Assembly (NCBI GenBank): GCA_029979005.1
Contig: JAPOIJ010000041.1
Coordinates: forward strand, 1 to 32,367
Source of the DNA: Planctomycetota bacterium
GTDB lineage: Bacteria > Planctomycetota > Planctomycetia > Pirellulales > Pirellulaceae
Direction of reading: 5' to 3'
Length of the DNA: 32,367 nucleotides
Shown: one piece after another, positions 7,812 through 15,716 of the stretch
Layout: every line of letters begins with the position of its first letter
How positions within the stretch are numbered: the first letter of the stretch is position 1
Program-made: the position numbers and the translations under genes
The notes under the pieces: model-generated
The model's database searches: none
The model's input: only the letters and a program-made list of their open reading frames with translations
Told to the model about the DNA's origin: nothing

Positions 7812-8579
7812 ATGAGAATTTCATACAAATTATGTCTGCCATGTACTGTGATGGCGCTCGCGTTTTTACTTGGGTCAACAGACGTGATGGCCCAGCCTGG
7901 CGGTGGTCGTGGCGGACGCGGCGGACGAGGTGGGGGAGAAGACAGTTCGTCTCGCCTGTTGCGAAACGAAGCAGTTCAGAAGGACTTGGAGCTTTCGGAC
8001 GAGCAAATTGAGCTCATTGAAGGGCTCTCGCAAGGGCGTGGCGGGGATCGTGAGTCAATTATGGCTGAACTCGATGGGCTTTCGGGTGAGGAGCGGATGG
8101 AGAAGATACGAGAGATTCGGGATCGCCGAACAGAAGAGATGAAAAAAGAGCTAGACGATATCCTCTTGCCACATCAAATTGAGCGGTTGGAGCAGATTGC
8201 CAACCAAGCCTCTGCTCAGGGGGGGGCAAGATCTTTGATTGGCGGAAGTCTGGCCGAAAAACTGGGAATTACAGAAGATCAAAAGGAGAGGCTTCGCTCA
8301 AAAGCAGAGGAACTCCAACGAGAAATGAACGAAAAAATTGCGAAACTCCGAGCCGAAATGCAGGATGAGCTTTTAGGTGAACTGACGGCCGATCAACGGG
8401 CTCAGTATCGTGAGATGATGGGTGAAGCATTTAAGTTTGAGCGAAGTACACGCGGTGGCCCCGGCGGTGATCGTGGCGGACCGGGTGGTGATCGCGGTGG
8501 AATCCGTGGCGGTGATCGTGGCGGACCAGGTGGCGATCGTGGCGGAAGTCGCGGTGGCGACCGTGGCAGTGATTTTTAG
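7812..8579 (+). CDS. Secreted Gly/Arg-rich (RGG-repeat) helical protein
   Basis: A 255-residue exported protein. A signal peptide (residues 1-27) ends VMA, followed by a GRGGRGGRGGG box. The middle (about 40-205) is charged and helical with two repeats of the pattern L-x-L/I-(S/T)-(D/E)-(E/D)-Q (LELSDEQIELI and LGITEDQKERL), similar to the periplasmic LTxxQ/CpxP-Spy type, and ends in LTADQRAQYREMM. The C-terminal 40 residues are a run of GGPGGDRGG-like units. GGAGG at 7802-7806 fixes the ATG at 7812; a TTG 15 bases upstream is not needed. It is monocistronic: 163 bases separate it from aguA and a strong terminator follows. A periplasmic chaperone-like or envelope role is possible but not shown. 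Confidence 0.75.
   Translation: MRISYKLCLPCTVMALAFLLGSTDVMAQPGGGRGGRGGRGGGEDSSSRLLRNEAVQKDLELSDEQIELIEGLSQGRGGDRESIMAELDGLSGEERMEKIREIRDRRTEEMKKELDDILLPHQIERLEQIANQASAQGGARSLIGGSLAEKLGITEDQKERLRSKAEELQREMNEKIAKLRAEMQDELLGELTADQRAQYREMMGEAFKFERSTRGGPGGDRGGPGGDRGGIRGGDRGGPGGDRGGSRGGDRGSDF
8450..8575 (+). repeat. In-frame GGPGGDRGG-type tandem repeat
   Basis: Degenerate repeats with a core close to GGCGGTGATCGTGGCGGA encode the Gly/Arg/Asp tail of the secreted protein. Units vary between GGPGGDRGG, GGIRGGDRGG and GGSRGGDRG, with synonymous differences between copies, so the array is not a fresh duplication. Such arrays can change length by slippage. Confidence 0.8.
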
Positions 8580-8612
8580 TCAACTACGGTCAATCAGATT
8601 TGATAGTACAGC

Positions 8613-8652
8613 AAACGCTCCAGCGACCAATTTCGCTGGAGCGTTTTTTTTG
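8613..8652 (+). terminator. Rho-independent terminator after the RGG protein
   Basis: A perfect 14-base-pair stem (8613-8626 with 8633-8646) around a six-base CCAATT loop is followed by an unbroken T run to 8651. It lies 34 bases after the stop codon of the RGG-rich protein gene and is the strongest terminator in the window. Confidence 0.95.
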
Positions 8653-8711
8653 CAATTACCTGATCGCTTATTCGATACTTCTCGAGGTTCAGAAATTAAA
8701 TTCATCCAAAG

Positions 8712-9503
8712 TTAAACAAACAGGTGAGTTTTTGGTTTTCCCATGCGCCGTGCTTTAATTCGAATATAAGGTGCAATGAATTGACAGCGATGAGCAAAAC
8801 TATTGGTCTCTGAATTTGGTTTGGCGTGCATCGGCTCGGTAATATCTTCAATGACCAAGCCCGCCCGGCACATTTCGCCTAACAATTGTTCCCAGCGATG
8901 GACGTATTCTAGCGTGCCATCTTCGCGGATTAGATTGGGGTGAGGACTCGGGGGCAGGGGAGTCGAGGCGTAGTAAGGATGCTCAATGCGATACTCCCCC
9001 TGGTCGGCGTTCAGCGACGCCTGGAGGCTGGTCGGTTGTTTGTGCTGGCTAATGTAGATGCCGTCAGGGCAGAGGACACGAGCAATTTCTTGATAAACGG
9101 GAGCAACATTTTGCACATAGCAGGTGCTAACTGGGTGAATGACAATTTCAAACGAGTCATTTTTGATGGCTGACAAATTATCCATGGAGGCTTCGATGGT
9201 TTGGAGGTTCAACTGTCGTTGCTCAGCGACGCGTCGATCGAGTTCCAGCATGGCAGGGCTGATGTCCACGACCGTCACGAAGGCCCCTGCGGCTGCATAA
9301 ATGGGCCCTTGCCGCCCCCCTCCGGCAGCGAGGCATAGGACGCGTTGCCCCCGAATGTCACCTCCCAGCCATCCCGGCCCATCGACCGACTGCAGTGGGT
9401 TCTCAAAATCGATATCACGGGCAGGTTTTGCGAGTCGATCTTGCTTTTTTGCTAATCGGTCCCATGCTGCCCGGTTGTGCCAATGTTCTTCTGACGGTTC
9501 CAT
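8712..9503 (-). CDS. Class I SAM-dependent methyltransferase
   Basis: A 263-residue Rossmann-fold methyltransferase. The SAM-binding motif I is LCLAAGGGRQG (about 56-66), followed by a VTVVDIS strand whose Asp should bind the ribose (about 77-83), then the region around SFEIVIHPVSTCYVQN and the post-motif LCPDGIYISQHKQP. The first residues (HWHNRAAWDRLA) resemble the N-terminal helix of small-molecule methyltransferases with a YxxxAxxWD start. The substrate cannot be read from the sequence. Its start is only 20 bases from the start of the divergent thioesterase gene, so the two promoters must overlap or lie within the opposite genes. Confidence 0.85.
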   Translation of the reverse strand: MEPSEEHWHNRAAWDRLAKKQDRLAKPARDIDFENPLQSVDGPGWLGGDIRGQRVLCLAAGGGRQGPIYAAAGAFVTVVDISPAMLELDRRVAEQRQLNLQTIEASMDNLSAIKNDSFEIVIHPVSTCYVQNVAPVYQEIARVLCPDGIYISQHKQPTSLQASLNADQGEYRIEHPYYASTPLPPSPHPNLIREDGTLEYVHRWEQLLGEMCRAGLVIEDITEPMHAKPNSETNSFAHRCQFIAPYIRIKARRMGKPKTHLFV

Positions 9504-9523
9504 AGTGCTTACGATTATTCAAA

Positions 9524-10033
9524 ATGATATGTTGGTATAGTCTGGAAGTTCGAGTCCCGTTTCGAGATGCCGTGTCTGCTTCATCCCCATTAATCGCCGA
9601 ATTTGAGTTGATCCGCGAAGTTCGATTGGTTGACACTGATTCGACGGGATTCGCGCATTTTTCTTCTTATGTAAGGATGATGGAGGAAACGGAGTACGCG
9701 TTTCTTCGAAGCCGTGGGCTTCGGGTGGTATTGTACGATGAACGAGGCACGATGGGATTCCCCCGGCTTCATGTTAGCATCAGTATTTTTGCCCCGGTCA
9801 GCTTTGGAGAGCAAGTCCTCGTCAAATTAAAGTTGACTGAGCTGGATGGTAAACAAGTGACGTACTGTTTTGATATTTGTAATCAGCAGGGGGATGTGAT
9901 CGTCGAAGGAATATTTCGAGCGGCGTTTTGCCGTTTCCCGGATGACGCGCCGCCGTTTGCGATTCTAATTCCTGATTTTGTAACGACAGCTTTAACCGGC
10001 TCGCCCGACTTAATCCCTGAAACTCAAGCATAG
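9524..10033 (+). CDS. Acyl-CoA thioesterase, 4HBT/YbgC-like hotdog fold
   Basis: Predicted cytoplasmic thioesterase that hydrolyses an acyl-CoA or acyl-ACP. The hotdog-fold motif is LVDTDSTGFAHFSSYVRMMEE (about 35-55), matching the family pattern Y-x-D-x-D-x-x-G-x-x-x-x-x-x-Y with the catalytic Asp39 and a helix after the GFAHF turn. The later strands (HVSISIFAPVSFGEQVLVKLKL) fit the family. The N-terminus is uncertain: the first 16 residues from the ATG at 9524 look unlike the family, and an in-frame GTG at 9572 gives a more normal 153-residue protein. It lies 37 bases upstream of ferrochelatase on the same strand and may be co-transcribed with it. Confidence 0.8.
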   Translation: MICWYSLEVRVPFRDAVSASSPLIAEFELIREVRLVDTDSTGFAHFSSYVRMMEETEYAFLRSRGLRVVLYDERGTMGFPRLHVSISIFAPVSFGEQVLVKLKLTELDGKQVTYCFDICNQQGDVIVEGIFRAAFCRFPDDAPPFAILIPDFVTTALTGSPDLIPETQA

Positions 10034-10070
10034 TTTATTTTAATTCTTTCAACTTTTTATTGATATTCTT

Positions 10071-11120
10071 ATGACAGCCGAACCTACCTACGATGCATTG
10101 TTTCTTGTTTCTTTTGGCGGACCTGAGGGGCAGGACGAGGTCATGCCATTTCTAGAGAATGTATTGCGCGGGAAAAATGTTCCGCGGGAGAGGATGCTGG
10201 AGGTTGCTGAGCACTATCGGCACTTTGACGGAGTTAGTCCGATCAATGCACAAAATCGGGAGTTGATTGCCGCCATCGAACAGGAGCTAAAAGAGAATGG
10301 TATCGACCTTCCGGTTTACTGGGGGAATCGAAATTGGCATCCGATGATTCCGGAGGCACTTGAAAAAATGAAGGCTGACGGAGTGCAAAATTCGCTCGCA
10401 TTCTTTACGTCAATTTTTAGCTGCTACTCTGGTTGCCGGCAGTACCGGGAGAACATTGCTGAGGCCCAAGCTGATATTGGCGAAGGTGCCCCATCGGTTA
10501 ACAAGCTTCGGATGGCCTTCAATCATCCTCTCTACATCGAAGCATCGGTGGAGCGGGTGCGCGATGCAATTAAACAAATTACCGAATCGCGTCGAGAGTC
10601 AATTCGATTTATTTTCACGGCGCACAGTATCCCGCTGTCGATGGCTGAGGGATGTAAGTATTCGACCCAATTAACGGAGGCTTGCCGTCTCATCATGGAA
10701 GCTATTGGCGATTACCCCTGGGACCTCGTTTATCAAAGTCGTTCTGGCCCGCCAATGCAACCATGGCTCGACCCAGATGTTTGCGACCATTTGCGAACAA
10801 TCAAAGAGACAGACGATGTTAGCGAAGTGGTAATCATGCCGGTAGGTTTTGTATCCGATCACATGGAGGTCTTGTTTGATCTTGATACGGAAGCAAAAGA
10901 GGTGTGCGATGAACTGGGCATTGAAATGGCTCGCGCAAAGTCCGTGGGCGTTCATCCAAGTTTCATCAAAATGATTCGAGAACTGATCCAGGAAAGAATG
11001 ACTGGTTCAGAGAAGCGTGCGATTGGAAATATGCCGCCAAACTGGGACGTTTGCCCCAAAGATTGCTGTACTTATGATCCGCCAAAGCGCCCCACACGTC
11101 CCAGCAGACCTGTAGGTTAA
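10071..11120 (+). CDS. hemH: Ferrochelatase, resembling the coproporphyrin type
   Basis: Inserts ferrous iron into a porphyrin, the end phase of haem synthesis. The 349 residues include the family landmarks VYWGNRNWHP (82-91), the catalytic His185 in FTAHSIP and the acidic VGFVSDHMEVLFDLD (258-272). GNRNWHP and CYSGCRQYREN are closest to what I know of the actinobacterial/firmicute enzymes that work on coproporphyrin III; this assignment is an inference. The C-terminus carries Cys328, Cys332 and Cys333, with Cys118/Cys122 inside, which could supply ligands for a [2Fe-2S] cluster. No Shine-Dalgarno is seen in the AT-rich leader. Its stop overlaps the stop of the convergent downstream gene by two bases. 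Confidence 0.92.
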   Translation: MTAEPTYDALFLVSFGGPEGQDEVMPFLENVLRGKNVPRERMLEVAEHYRHFDGVSPINAQNRELIAAIEQELKENGIDLPVYWGNRNWHPMIPEALEKMKADGVQNSLAFFTSIFSCYSGCRQYRENIAEAQADIGEGAPSVNKLRMAFNHPLYIEASVERVRDAIKQITESRRESIRFIFTAHSIPLSMAEGCKYSTQLTEACRLIMEAIGDYPWDLVYQSRSGPPMQPWLDPDVCDHLRTIKETDDVSEVVIMPVGFVSDHMEVLFDLDTEAKEVCDELGIEMARAKSVGVHPSFIKMIRELIQERMTGSEKRAIGNMPPNWDVCPKDCCTYDPPKRPTRPSRPVG

Positions 11121-11680
11121 GAGTTAGCCAGCGACTGGTTTTGTGTCAATTTGAATTGTGTGTCCGATTTGATAATCGAGCAAGTTTCCGGAAACGTATG
11201 GAACGTGCGAACCTTGACGTGCTTCCTGAATGCCTGAACGTTGATGTAACTAATGGCTCCAAAGGCAAGTCTGCCATTGGATTCAAATCGCTGCACCAAG
11301 CCTTCGCACTCCACTCTTTGGTCCAGTTGTTGCTGGATTGAGACAAACATTTTTGCGGGTACGCACTCGAGTTGAACCTTAGATGAAAAACCAATTTGCC
11401 CATCGTAAACGGCTTGGTCGATTGTGGTGCCTTCAATGGGATGTGAGATAAGGATGTTTCCGCTGGGTAACGAGTGATGGGCTCCGGCACTGACTTCCGT
11501 CAAAATAATGGAGCCGTGGTGGAAACTGATTGCATGGCCATCGGTGGTGATCTTAAGTTTGAGTGAGTAGTTTTCTCGTTCAATGTGTCGCGAGGCACAG
11601 ACTTCGAACAGCTCTGGATGAATATTCCTAGCAAACAAGTGGAAATTTAAGTCGGTGATTTTTGGACGAACGGATAGCAC
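11117..11680 (-). CDS. DUF2617-like protein, function unknown
   Basis: A 187-residue soluble protein. The pattern of the N-terminal VRPKITDLNFHLFAR, the central GHAISFHHGSIILTEV and the C-terminal RTFHTFPETCSIIKSDT looks like DUF2617, where the end typically reads W-H-T-Y-P followed by a short strand. I rate this as likely but unverified. There is no signal peptide, membrane helix or recognisable catalytic motif; several His residues cluster at 53-55 and 68-69. It is convergent with ferrochelatase, the two stop codons overlapping at 11118-11119, and no terminator is visible between them. Confidence 0.6.
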   Translation of the reverse strand: MLSVRPKITDLNFHLFARNIHPELFEVCASRHIERENYSLKLKITTDGHAISFHHGSIILTEVSAGAHHSLPSGNILISHPIEGTTIDQAVYDGQIGFSSKVQLECVPAKMFVSIQQQLDQRVECEGLVQRFESNGRLAFGAISYINVQAFRKHVKVRTFHTFPETCSIIKSDTQFKLTQNQSLANS

Positions 11681-12282
11681 AGTAAACTTTCATAGGGTCG
11701 CAAATAAGCAAGCAAGACGAAGTGAATTTACTTCGAGTGCCTGAGTATGCCATTGTAAAGTCGCAGCCGAATAAAATCTGCTTTTGATTTTGTTTTTTCG
11801 ATATGGAATTGAAAAAAACAGAAGTGAAATCTTAAACAAAAATAATGAAATAAAGTTGACAATTGACAAATCACAAAAGCCATTTCCGGGATTGAACGAT
11901 TTGTTAGTTCGGCCTTTGTTCAGCTTTTTTAACGCGGGTCCGTTCCGGCTTTTTTGTCGAACTGGAATTCCAATCCGTGAATCTCTTGTCGAAGTGGATC
12001 GTAGCGATTTATTTAGAATGAACCAATGTTAAAAATCTACGGTTTAAGATCGCGCCAGCGGACGCTTATTAATTTAATTTCCGATGGTTAATTCAGGCGT
12101 TTGCTCCCGACCATCAGGAAAGGCGAGTTTTGCTGTGTCGAGTAAAAAATTAAAAACAAACGTAAAGATTCTTGGTGGAATCGTAATATTTTCATGTTTT
12201 TTATTATCGATAGGGTTAATATGACGTCCAACTGATTTGCCTTCAGACGCAAGTGTGCCACGAATAAATCGAGGGAGACGAA
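11681..12282. other. AT-rich intergenic region
   Basis: About 600 bases without a convincing gene. The stretch 11780-11880 is notably A/T rich and contains two TTGACA boxes (11856-11861 and 11863-11868), but no well-spaced -10 box follows, so a promoter cannot be claimed. Open frames here have no family-like features. The last bases hold the ribosome binding site of the small protein that starts at 12283. Confidence 0.5.
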
Positions 12283-12522
12283 TTGAAAAATAAAGTGCTG
12301 ATAGTTGTTTTTGTCGTCACCGTTATCGCTGGTCTGTTCTGTTGGCCTATTTCGATCAATTGCGCACAGTGTGGTGAGTCCATTCGATATGAAGCTCTGA
12401 TGGCTCGCATTGCTGGAAGTTGGGAAGATAACTTTATGTGCGACCTCGAATGTACAGAGGCATGGCTTGATGAGCACCCAATTGAGCGAGACGAAGATGG
12501 GGCCGTCATTACACGCCACTAG
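12283..12522 (+). CDS. Small membrane-anchored protein with Cys pairs (zinc-knuckle-like)
   Basis: A 79-residue protein starting at TTG, supported by GAGGGAG at 12271-12277, five bases before the start. Residues 4-22 form one hydrophobic helix (signal anchor or signal peptide). The rest has Cys27-x2-Cys30 and Cys53-x3-Cys57, the latter in FMCDLECTEAWL, which resembles the second half of a treble-clef (TRASH-like) zinc knuckle with an aromatic before the first Cys. The C-terminus is acidic. No family is certain. It stands alone, with about 600 empty bases upstream and the end of ung downstream on the other strand. The longer overlapping minus-strand frame (12088-12642) has no protein-like pattern. 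Confidence 0.55.
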   Translation: MKNKVLIVVFVVTVIAGLFCWPISINCAQCGESIRYEALMARIAGSWEDNFMCDLECTEAWLDEHPIERDEDGAVITRH

Positions 12523-12652
12523 TAAGATTAATCGATTTGCTTTGCAGGTTTGCCTTTTGGTTGGATAGCAAGCTGTCATGGGGGCGAGTTGCTCGCTCAA
12601 GTATTTCTTTTTTGAGAGGCTTTGAGTTGCGCTGGTTAACATTGAATCGGGA

Positions 12653-13342
12653 TTAGATTCGCCAGTCGATGGTCTTGATTCCGCGTTGAGTCAACTCAAG
12701 ATTGATCTTGGAAAATGGCTGACTGCCAAAAAATCCTCGATAAGCGGAAAGTGGAGAAGGGTGTGGCGCAGAGAGAACAAGATGTTTTTCTTGGTTAATG
12801 AGCTTTGATTTTTTTTCCGCGGGTTTTCCCCAGAGAACAAAAACAAGCGGATCCGAACGTACATTCAATTTCTGAATTACCTCGTCGGTAAAGAGTTCCC
12901 AGCCTTTTTTACGGTGGGAGTTTGCTTCGCTCTTGCGAACAGTTAGCACCGTGTTTAACAGAAAAACACCTTGTTGAGCCCAGGGCGTTAGATTGCCGGT
13001 AACTGGCATCGGAATGTCTAAATCCGCAGATAGTTCTTTGAAGATGTTCCTGAGTGAAGGGGGCAGCGCATTTCCCTCTTCGACTGAAAAACTCAACCCA
13101 TGTGCCTGATTTGGACCGTGATAAGGATCTTGTCCAAGAATAACGACTTTTGTCCGGGCGTAAGGCGTTAGACGAAACGCATTAAAAACATTTTCTTCGG
13201 TTGGATAAATGGTTTGTGACAGCCGCTCTTTTTTGATGAATTGAAACAATTCAAAAAAATCTGGACTGGCAAGTGCTGTATCAAGCACTTCAGTCCAGTC
13301 GCTTTTTGTGGGCCAGCCGGGGGGCAGAAGTGCGCGGTTCAT
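12653..13342 (-). CDS. ung: Uracil-DNA glycosylase, family 1
   Basis: Removes uracil from DNA produced by cytosine deamination or dUTP incorporation; first step of base excision repair. The 229 residues contain the water-activating motif GQDPYHG (70-76, Asp72), TPWAQQGVFLLNTVLTV, the uracil-binding LVFVLWGKPA, and the DNA-intercalating HPSPLSAYRGF loop (194-204, His194). Length and order are standard. The ATG overlaps the recJ stop in an ATGA arrangement (13339-13342), so translation is probably coupled to recJ. No other candidate function. Confidence 0.97.
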   Translation of the reverse strand: MNRALLPPGWPTKSDWTEVLDTALASPDFFELFQFIKKERLSQTIYPTEENVFNAFRLTPYARTKVVILGQDPYHGPNQAHGLSFSVEEGNALPPSLRNIFKELSADLDIPMPVTGNLTPWAQQGVFLLNTVLTVRKSEANSHRKKGWELFTDEVIQKLNVRSDPLVFVLWGKPAEKKSKLINQEKHLVLSAPHPSPLSAYRGFFGSQPFSKINLELTQRGIKTIDWRI

Positions 13343-15099
13343 GTGGTTGCAACCGGAGACTGGCTTGGACGAAAATCGATCAGTTGGACTTCGACATTGC
13401 GGCGGCCTCGGAATTCATTAATCACGGGGCGAAAGGCAAAGTCGAAAAACGCCTCGGTATCGCTTAACTCGGCCGCCCACTCTCCTTTCCCAAAAGCGAC
13501 GCCTCGGATGGTTGAATTGTGTTGTTTTAATTGAAGGGAAAGGTGTCGGCCGTCGGCTCCCATTGTTTTTGCGGGAGCCGCCAGTTGAACCTGAGAGGCA
13601 CACAATACGGGGCGAGGGTTGTCTTGCCCAAAGGGAGCGAGTTTTTCAAGTTCATTCATCATGCCGATGGTGAGATGTCCAATAAAGGCCTCGGCGTCGA
13701 TTTCCAGATCTGGGATCAGTTCATTTACGCTGACCTGATCAATCACCTGTTCGCAAAAATCTTCTCGAAATGCATCGATGTTCTTTGGATCGATACTGAT
13801 TCCAGCGGCCGCTTTGTGACCGCCAAACTTAATCAAATGTTGTTGGCACCCCTGAAGCGCTTTGTAAAGGTCAACTCCACAGGAGGTCCGACAGGAGCCA
13901 ATTCCCGGACGATTGTTTAGCGGGTCGGTAGAGATCACGATCGTTGGGCGATGGTAGGTAGAGGCAATTCTTCCTGCAGCGATTCCAATAACGCCAAGGT
14001 GCCAGTCTGGCTCGGTTAAAACCAGTGCCGGTTCTTGTTCAGGATCATGGTTTTCCTTGATCATTTTATTGGCTCCGCGAATGATTTTACGCTCTAACGT
14101 ATCGCGATTTTTATTGAGTTCATCGATGTAGTTTGCCAATGCTTCCCCGCGTTCCTCTGAATCGCAAGTCAGTAGTTCGACACCTAATTGCGCCTGCCCC
14201 AATCGACCCGCAGCATTTAGACGGGGACCGATGGAAAATCCAATGTCCTCAGAGCCAAGCTTGGGCTTGTTATCACATTTTGCTAAACGCATCAGGTGTT
14301 TCAGGCCTTCGCTGGAGTATTGTCTCATGCAATTAAGTCCATGATGAACAATGATTCGATTTTCATCGAGCAGAGGAACAACGTCGCAGACTGTTCCAAT
14401 GGCGGCCAATGAGATCGCACCAAACAAAAAATTGCGATATCTTTCGGGCAGTTTGGCAGAGCCGCAATGATGTTGACAAAGCGCCCACGCGAGCTTGAAG
14501 GCAACACCAGCACCGCAAAGTCCGGTAAAGGGGTAATCAGTTCCCGGAATGGCAGGGTGAACAACAGCGTTGGCTGGTGGAAGCGAAGGCCCAGGATGAT
14601 GGTGGTCGGTAACGACAATTTCCATGCCTTCGTCACGGGCAAATTGCACTTCGTCGACGCTGGAGATTCCACAATCGACCGAAATAATCAATTCAGCTCC
14701 GCGACTTTTTAACTTGCCGAGGTTCTCAATGCTCAGCCCGTATCCATCATTGAGTCGATTGGGAACAAAGTAGGACACATCGGCGTCGAGCAACTGAAGG
14801 CAGCGAAATAGTATCGCCGTCGAAGTCATTCCATCTGCGTCGTAATCGCCGTAGATGAAAATTTTCTTTTGATTGGTGATCGCACGATAAATAACTTCGA
14901 CCGCCTGGCTGACTCCCGGAAGCTCTTGCGGCGGTCGCAAGCCTGTCATTTTTAAATCTAAAAAAGAGGTGATCTGGTCGTTATTGGTCAGCCCTCGTAG
15001 CGCCAGAATTTGAGCAACGACAGGGGAGACGTTGGTGGATCGTTCAATCGCCTGGATTATTTCCGTGTCGTGTGTGCGAATCGACCATTGCATTGCCAT
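13339..15099 (-). CDS. recJ: Single-stranded-DNA-specific exonuclease RecJ
   Basis: 5'-to-3' exonuclease on single-stranded DNA used in recombination, mismatch repair and gap processing during base excision repair; DHH/DHHA1 phosphoesterase superfamily. With the chosen start there are 586 residues. Metal-binding motifs are DYDADG (about 85-90), SVDCGIS (about 141-147) and DHH (165-167); the DHHA1 part includes GRLASTYHRPT-like GRIASTYHRPTIV and GSCRTSCGVDLYKAL, followed by the GGHKAAAG signature. ATGs lie at 15105, 15099 and 15093; 15099 is preferred because AAGGA sits six bases before it. The last codon overlaps the ung start. The family's full core is present, with no truncation. Confidence 0.96.
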   Translation of the reverse strand: MAMQWSIRTHDTEIIQAIERSTNVSPVVAQILALRGLTNNDQITSFLDLKMTGLRPPQELPGVSQAVEVIYRAITNQKKIFIYGDYDADGMTSTAILFRCLQLLDADVSYFVPNRLNDGYGLSIENLGKLKSRGAELIISVDCGISSVDEVQFARDEGMEIVVTDHHHPGPSLPPANAVVHPAIPGTDYPFTGLCGAGVAFKLAWALCQHHCGSAKLPERYRNFLFGAISLAAIGTVCDVVPLLDENRIIVHHGLNCMRQYSSEGLKHLMRLAKCDNKPKLGSEDIGFSIGPRLNAAGRLGQAQLGVELLTCDSEERGEALANYIDELNKNRDTLERKIIRGANKMIKENHDPEQEPALVLTEPDWHLGVIGIAAGRIASTYHRPTIVISTDPLNNRPGIGSCRTSCGVDLYKALQGCQQHLIKFGGHKAAAGISIDPKNIDAFREDFCEQVIDQVSVNELIPDLEIDAEAFIGHLTIGMMNELEKLAPFGQDNPRPVLCASQVQLAAPAKTMGADGRHLSLQLKQHNSTIRGVAFGKGEWAAELSDTEAFFDFAFRPVINEFRGRRNVEVQLIDFRPSQSPVATT

Positions 15100-15249
15100 G
15101 TGCATTCCTTTTCTCGCTTGATCAGTCGAGCTTATCGTAAAGAAAACCGTTTATAGCGGCAAGCAAGCGATGGGAAATCCGCGGGAAGCGAACGGGGCAG
15201 CTCTCCAGTTTTTTAGTTTGATGCTGGATTGCATATGACTACAGGCGCG

Positions 15250-15282
15250 CAAAAAACGACCACGCTATAAGAGCGTGGTCAT
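15250..15282 (-). terminator. Rho-independent terminator after rpmG
   Basis: Read on the minus strand, a perfect nine-base-pair stem (15272-15280 with 15258-15266, five-base loop) is followed by G and six T (15257-15251). It lies 35 bases after the stop of rpmG and separates it from recJ. Confidence 0.88.
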
Positions 15283-15317
15283 TGCATGTTCCGACAGCCA
15301 GCCGAGGGCTGGGAAGA

Positions 15318-15485
15318 CTACTTTTTCTTTTCGACGTGGACGGTGTGCTTGCGAAGTCGTGGCGAAAACTTTTTGAGTTTAAGCTTCTCGCCGCCACCTT
15401 TCTTACGAATGGTGTAGTTGTAATCACCTGTCTCTTCGCAAACGAGATGGAAGATTTCCAGTTTTTTCTTACTTTTGCCTGCCAT
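15318..15485 (-). CDS. rpmG: 50S ribosomal protein L33
   Basis: A 55-residue basic protein of the large ribosomal subunit. The core [20 protein letters not shown] (about 34-53) matches the L33 signature (E-K-L-x-L-K-K-Y-x-P-x-x-R-K-H). Only one cysteine is present (HLVCEETG), so it is not a four-Cys zinc-binding form. The open frame begins 11 codons earlier, but the ATG at 15485 gives the normal L33 length and has GAGG nine bases upstream. It is not next to the usual secE/nusG or rpmB genes here; it stands alone with its own terminator. Confidence 0.88.
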   Translation of the reverse strand: MAGKSKKKLEIFHLVCEETGDYNYTIRKKGGGEKLKLKKFSPRLRKHTVHVEKKK

Positions 15486-15716
15486 GGGTAGCCTCGAGGT
15501 CCCTGAATTTCCGAACAATTTGGAGTCGCGGAGTATATCAACTATTGTCGAGTTGAGTAAGGTACAAATTTAATAAAATCGGGGCTTTGGGCGGTTTGCT
15601 CTGAAATTTCCCGAATTGAGAGGGATCGGAAGCCCCAAAAACCGAAGATAATTCCGGAAAATGGGCGTTCCGTTCAAAGTCAGTCCGCACCAGATGACCC
15701 CGGAATCGGCGCGGAA

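Noticed and set aside
9541-9562. GTTCGAGTC resembling a tRNA T-loop
   Set aside because: The flanking bases do not form the five-base T stem and no acceptor or anticodon arm is found around it.
11856-11868. Two adjacent TTGACA boxes as a promoter
   Set aside because: No -10-like box at 16-18 bases spacing; expected by chance in such A/T-rich DNA.
11784-12032. 82-codon plus-strand frame in the AT-rich gap
   Set aside because: Low-complexity start in A/T-rich DNA and no start signal or family pattern.
12584-12596. GCGAG-TTG-CTCGC hairpin as terminator of the small TTG-started gene
   Set aside because: Only five base pairs with a 3-base loop, and the T-rich stretch starts about eight bases after the stem.
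12088-12642. 184-codon open frame on the minus strand covering the 12.1-12.6 kb region
   Set aside because: No domain pattern, odd composition, no ribosome binding site; the plus-strand 79-codon frame inside it has a proper start signal and a coherent membrane/Cys layout.
15581-15636. GGGGCTT...AAGCCCC pair upstream of rpmG
   Set aside because: Arms are 40 bases apart with little further pairing and no T run; could not support a terminator or RNA gene.
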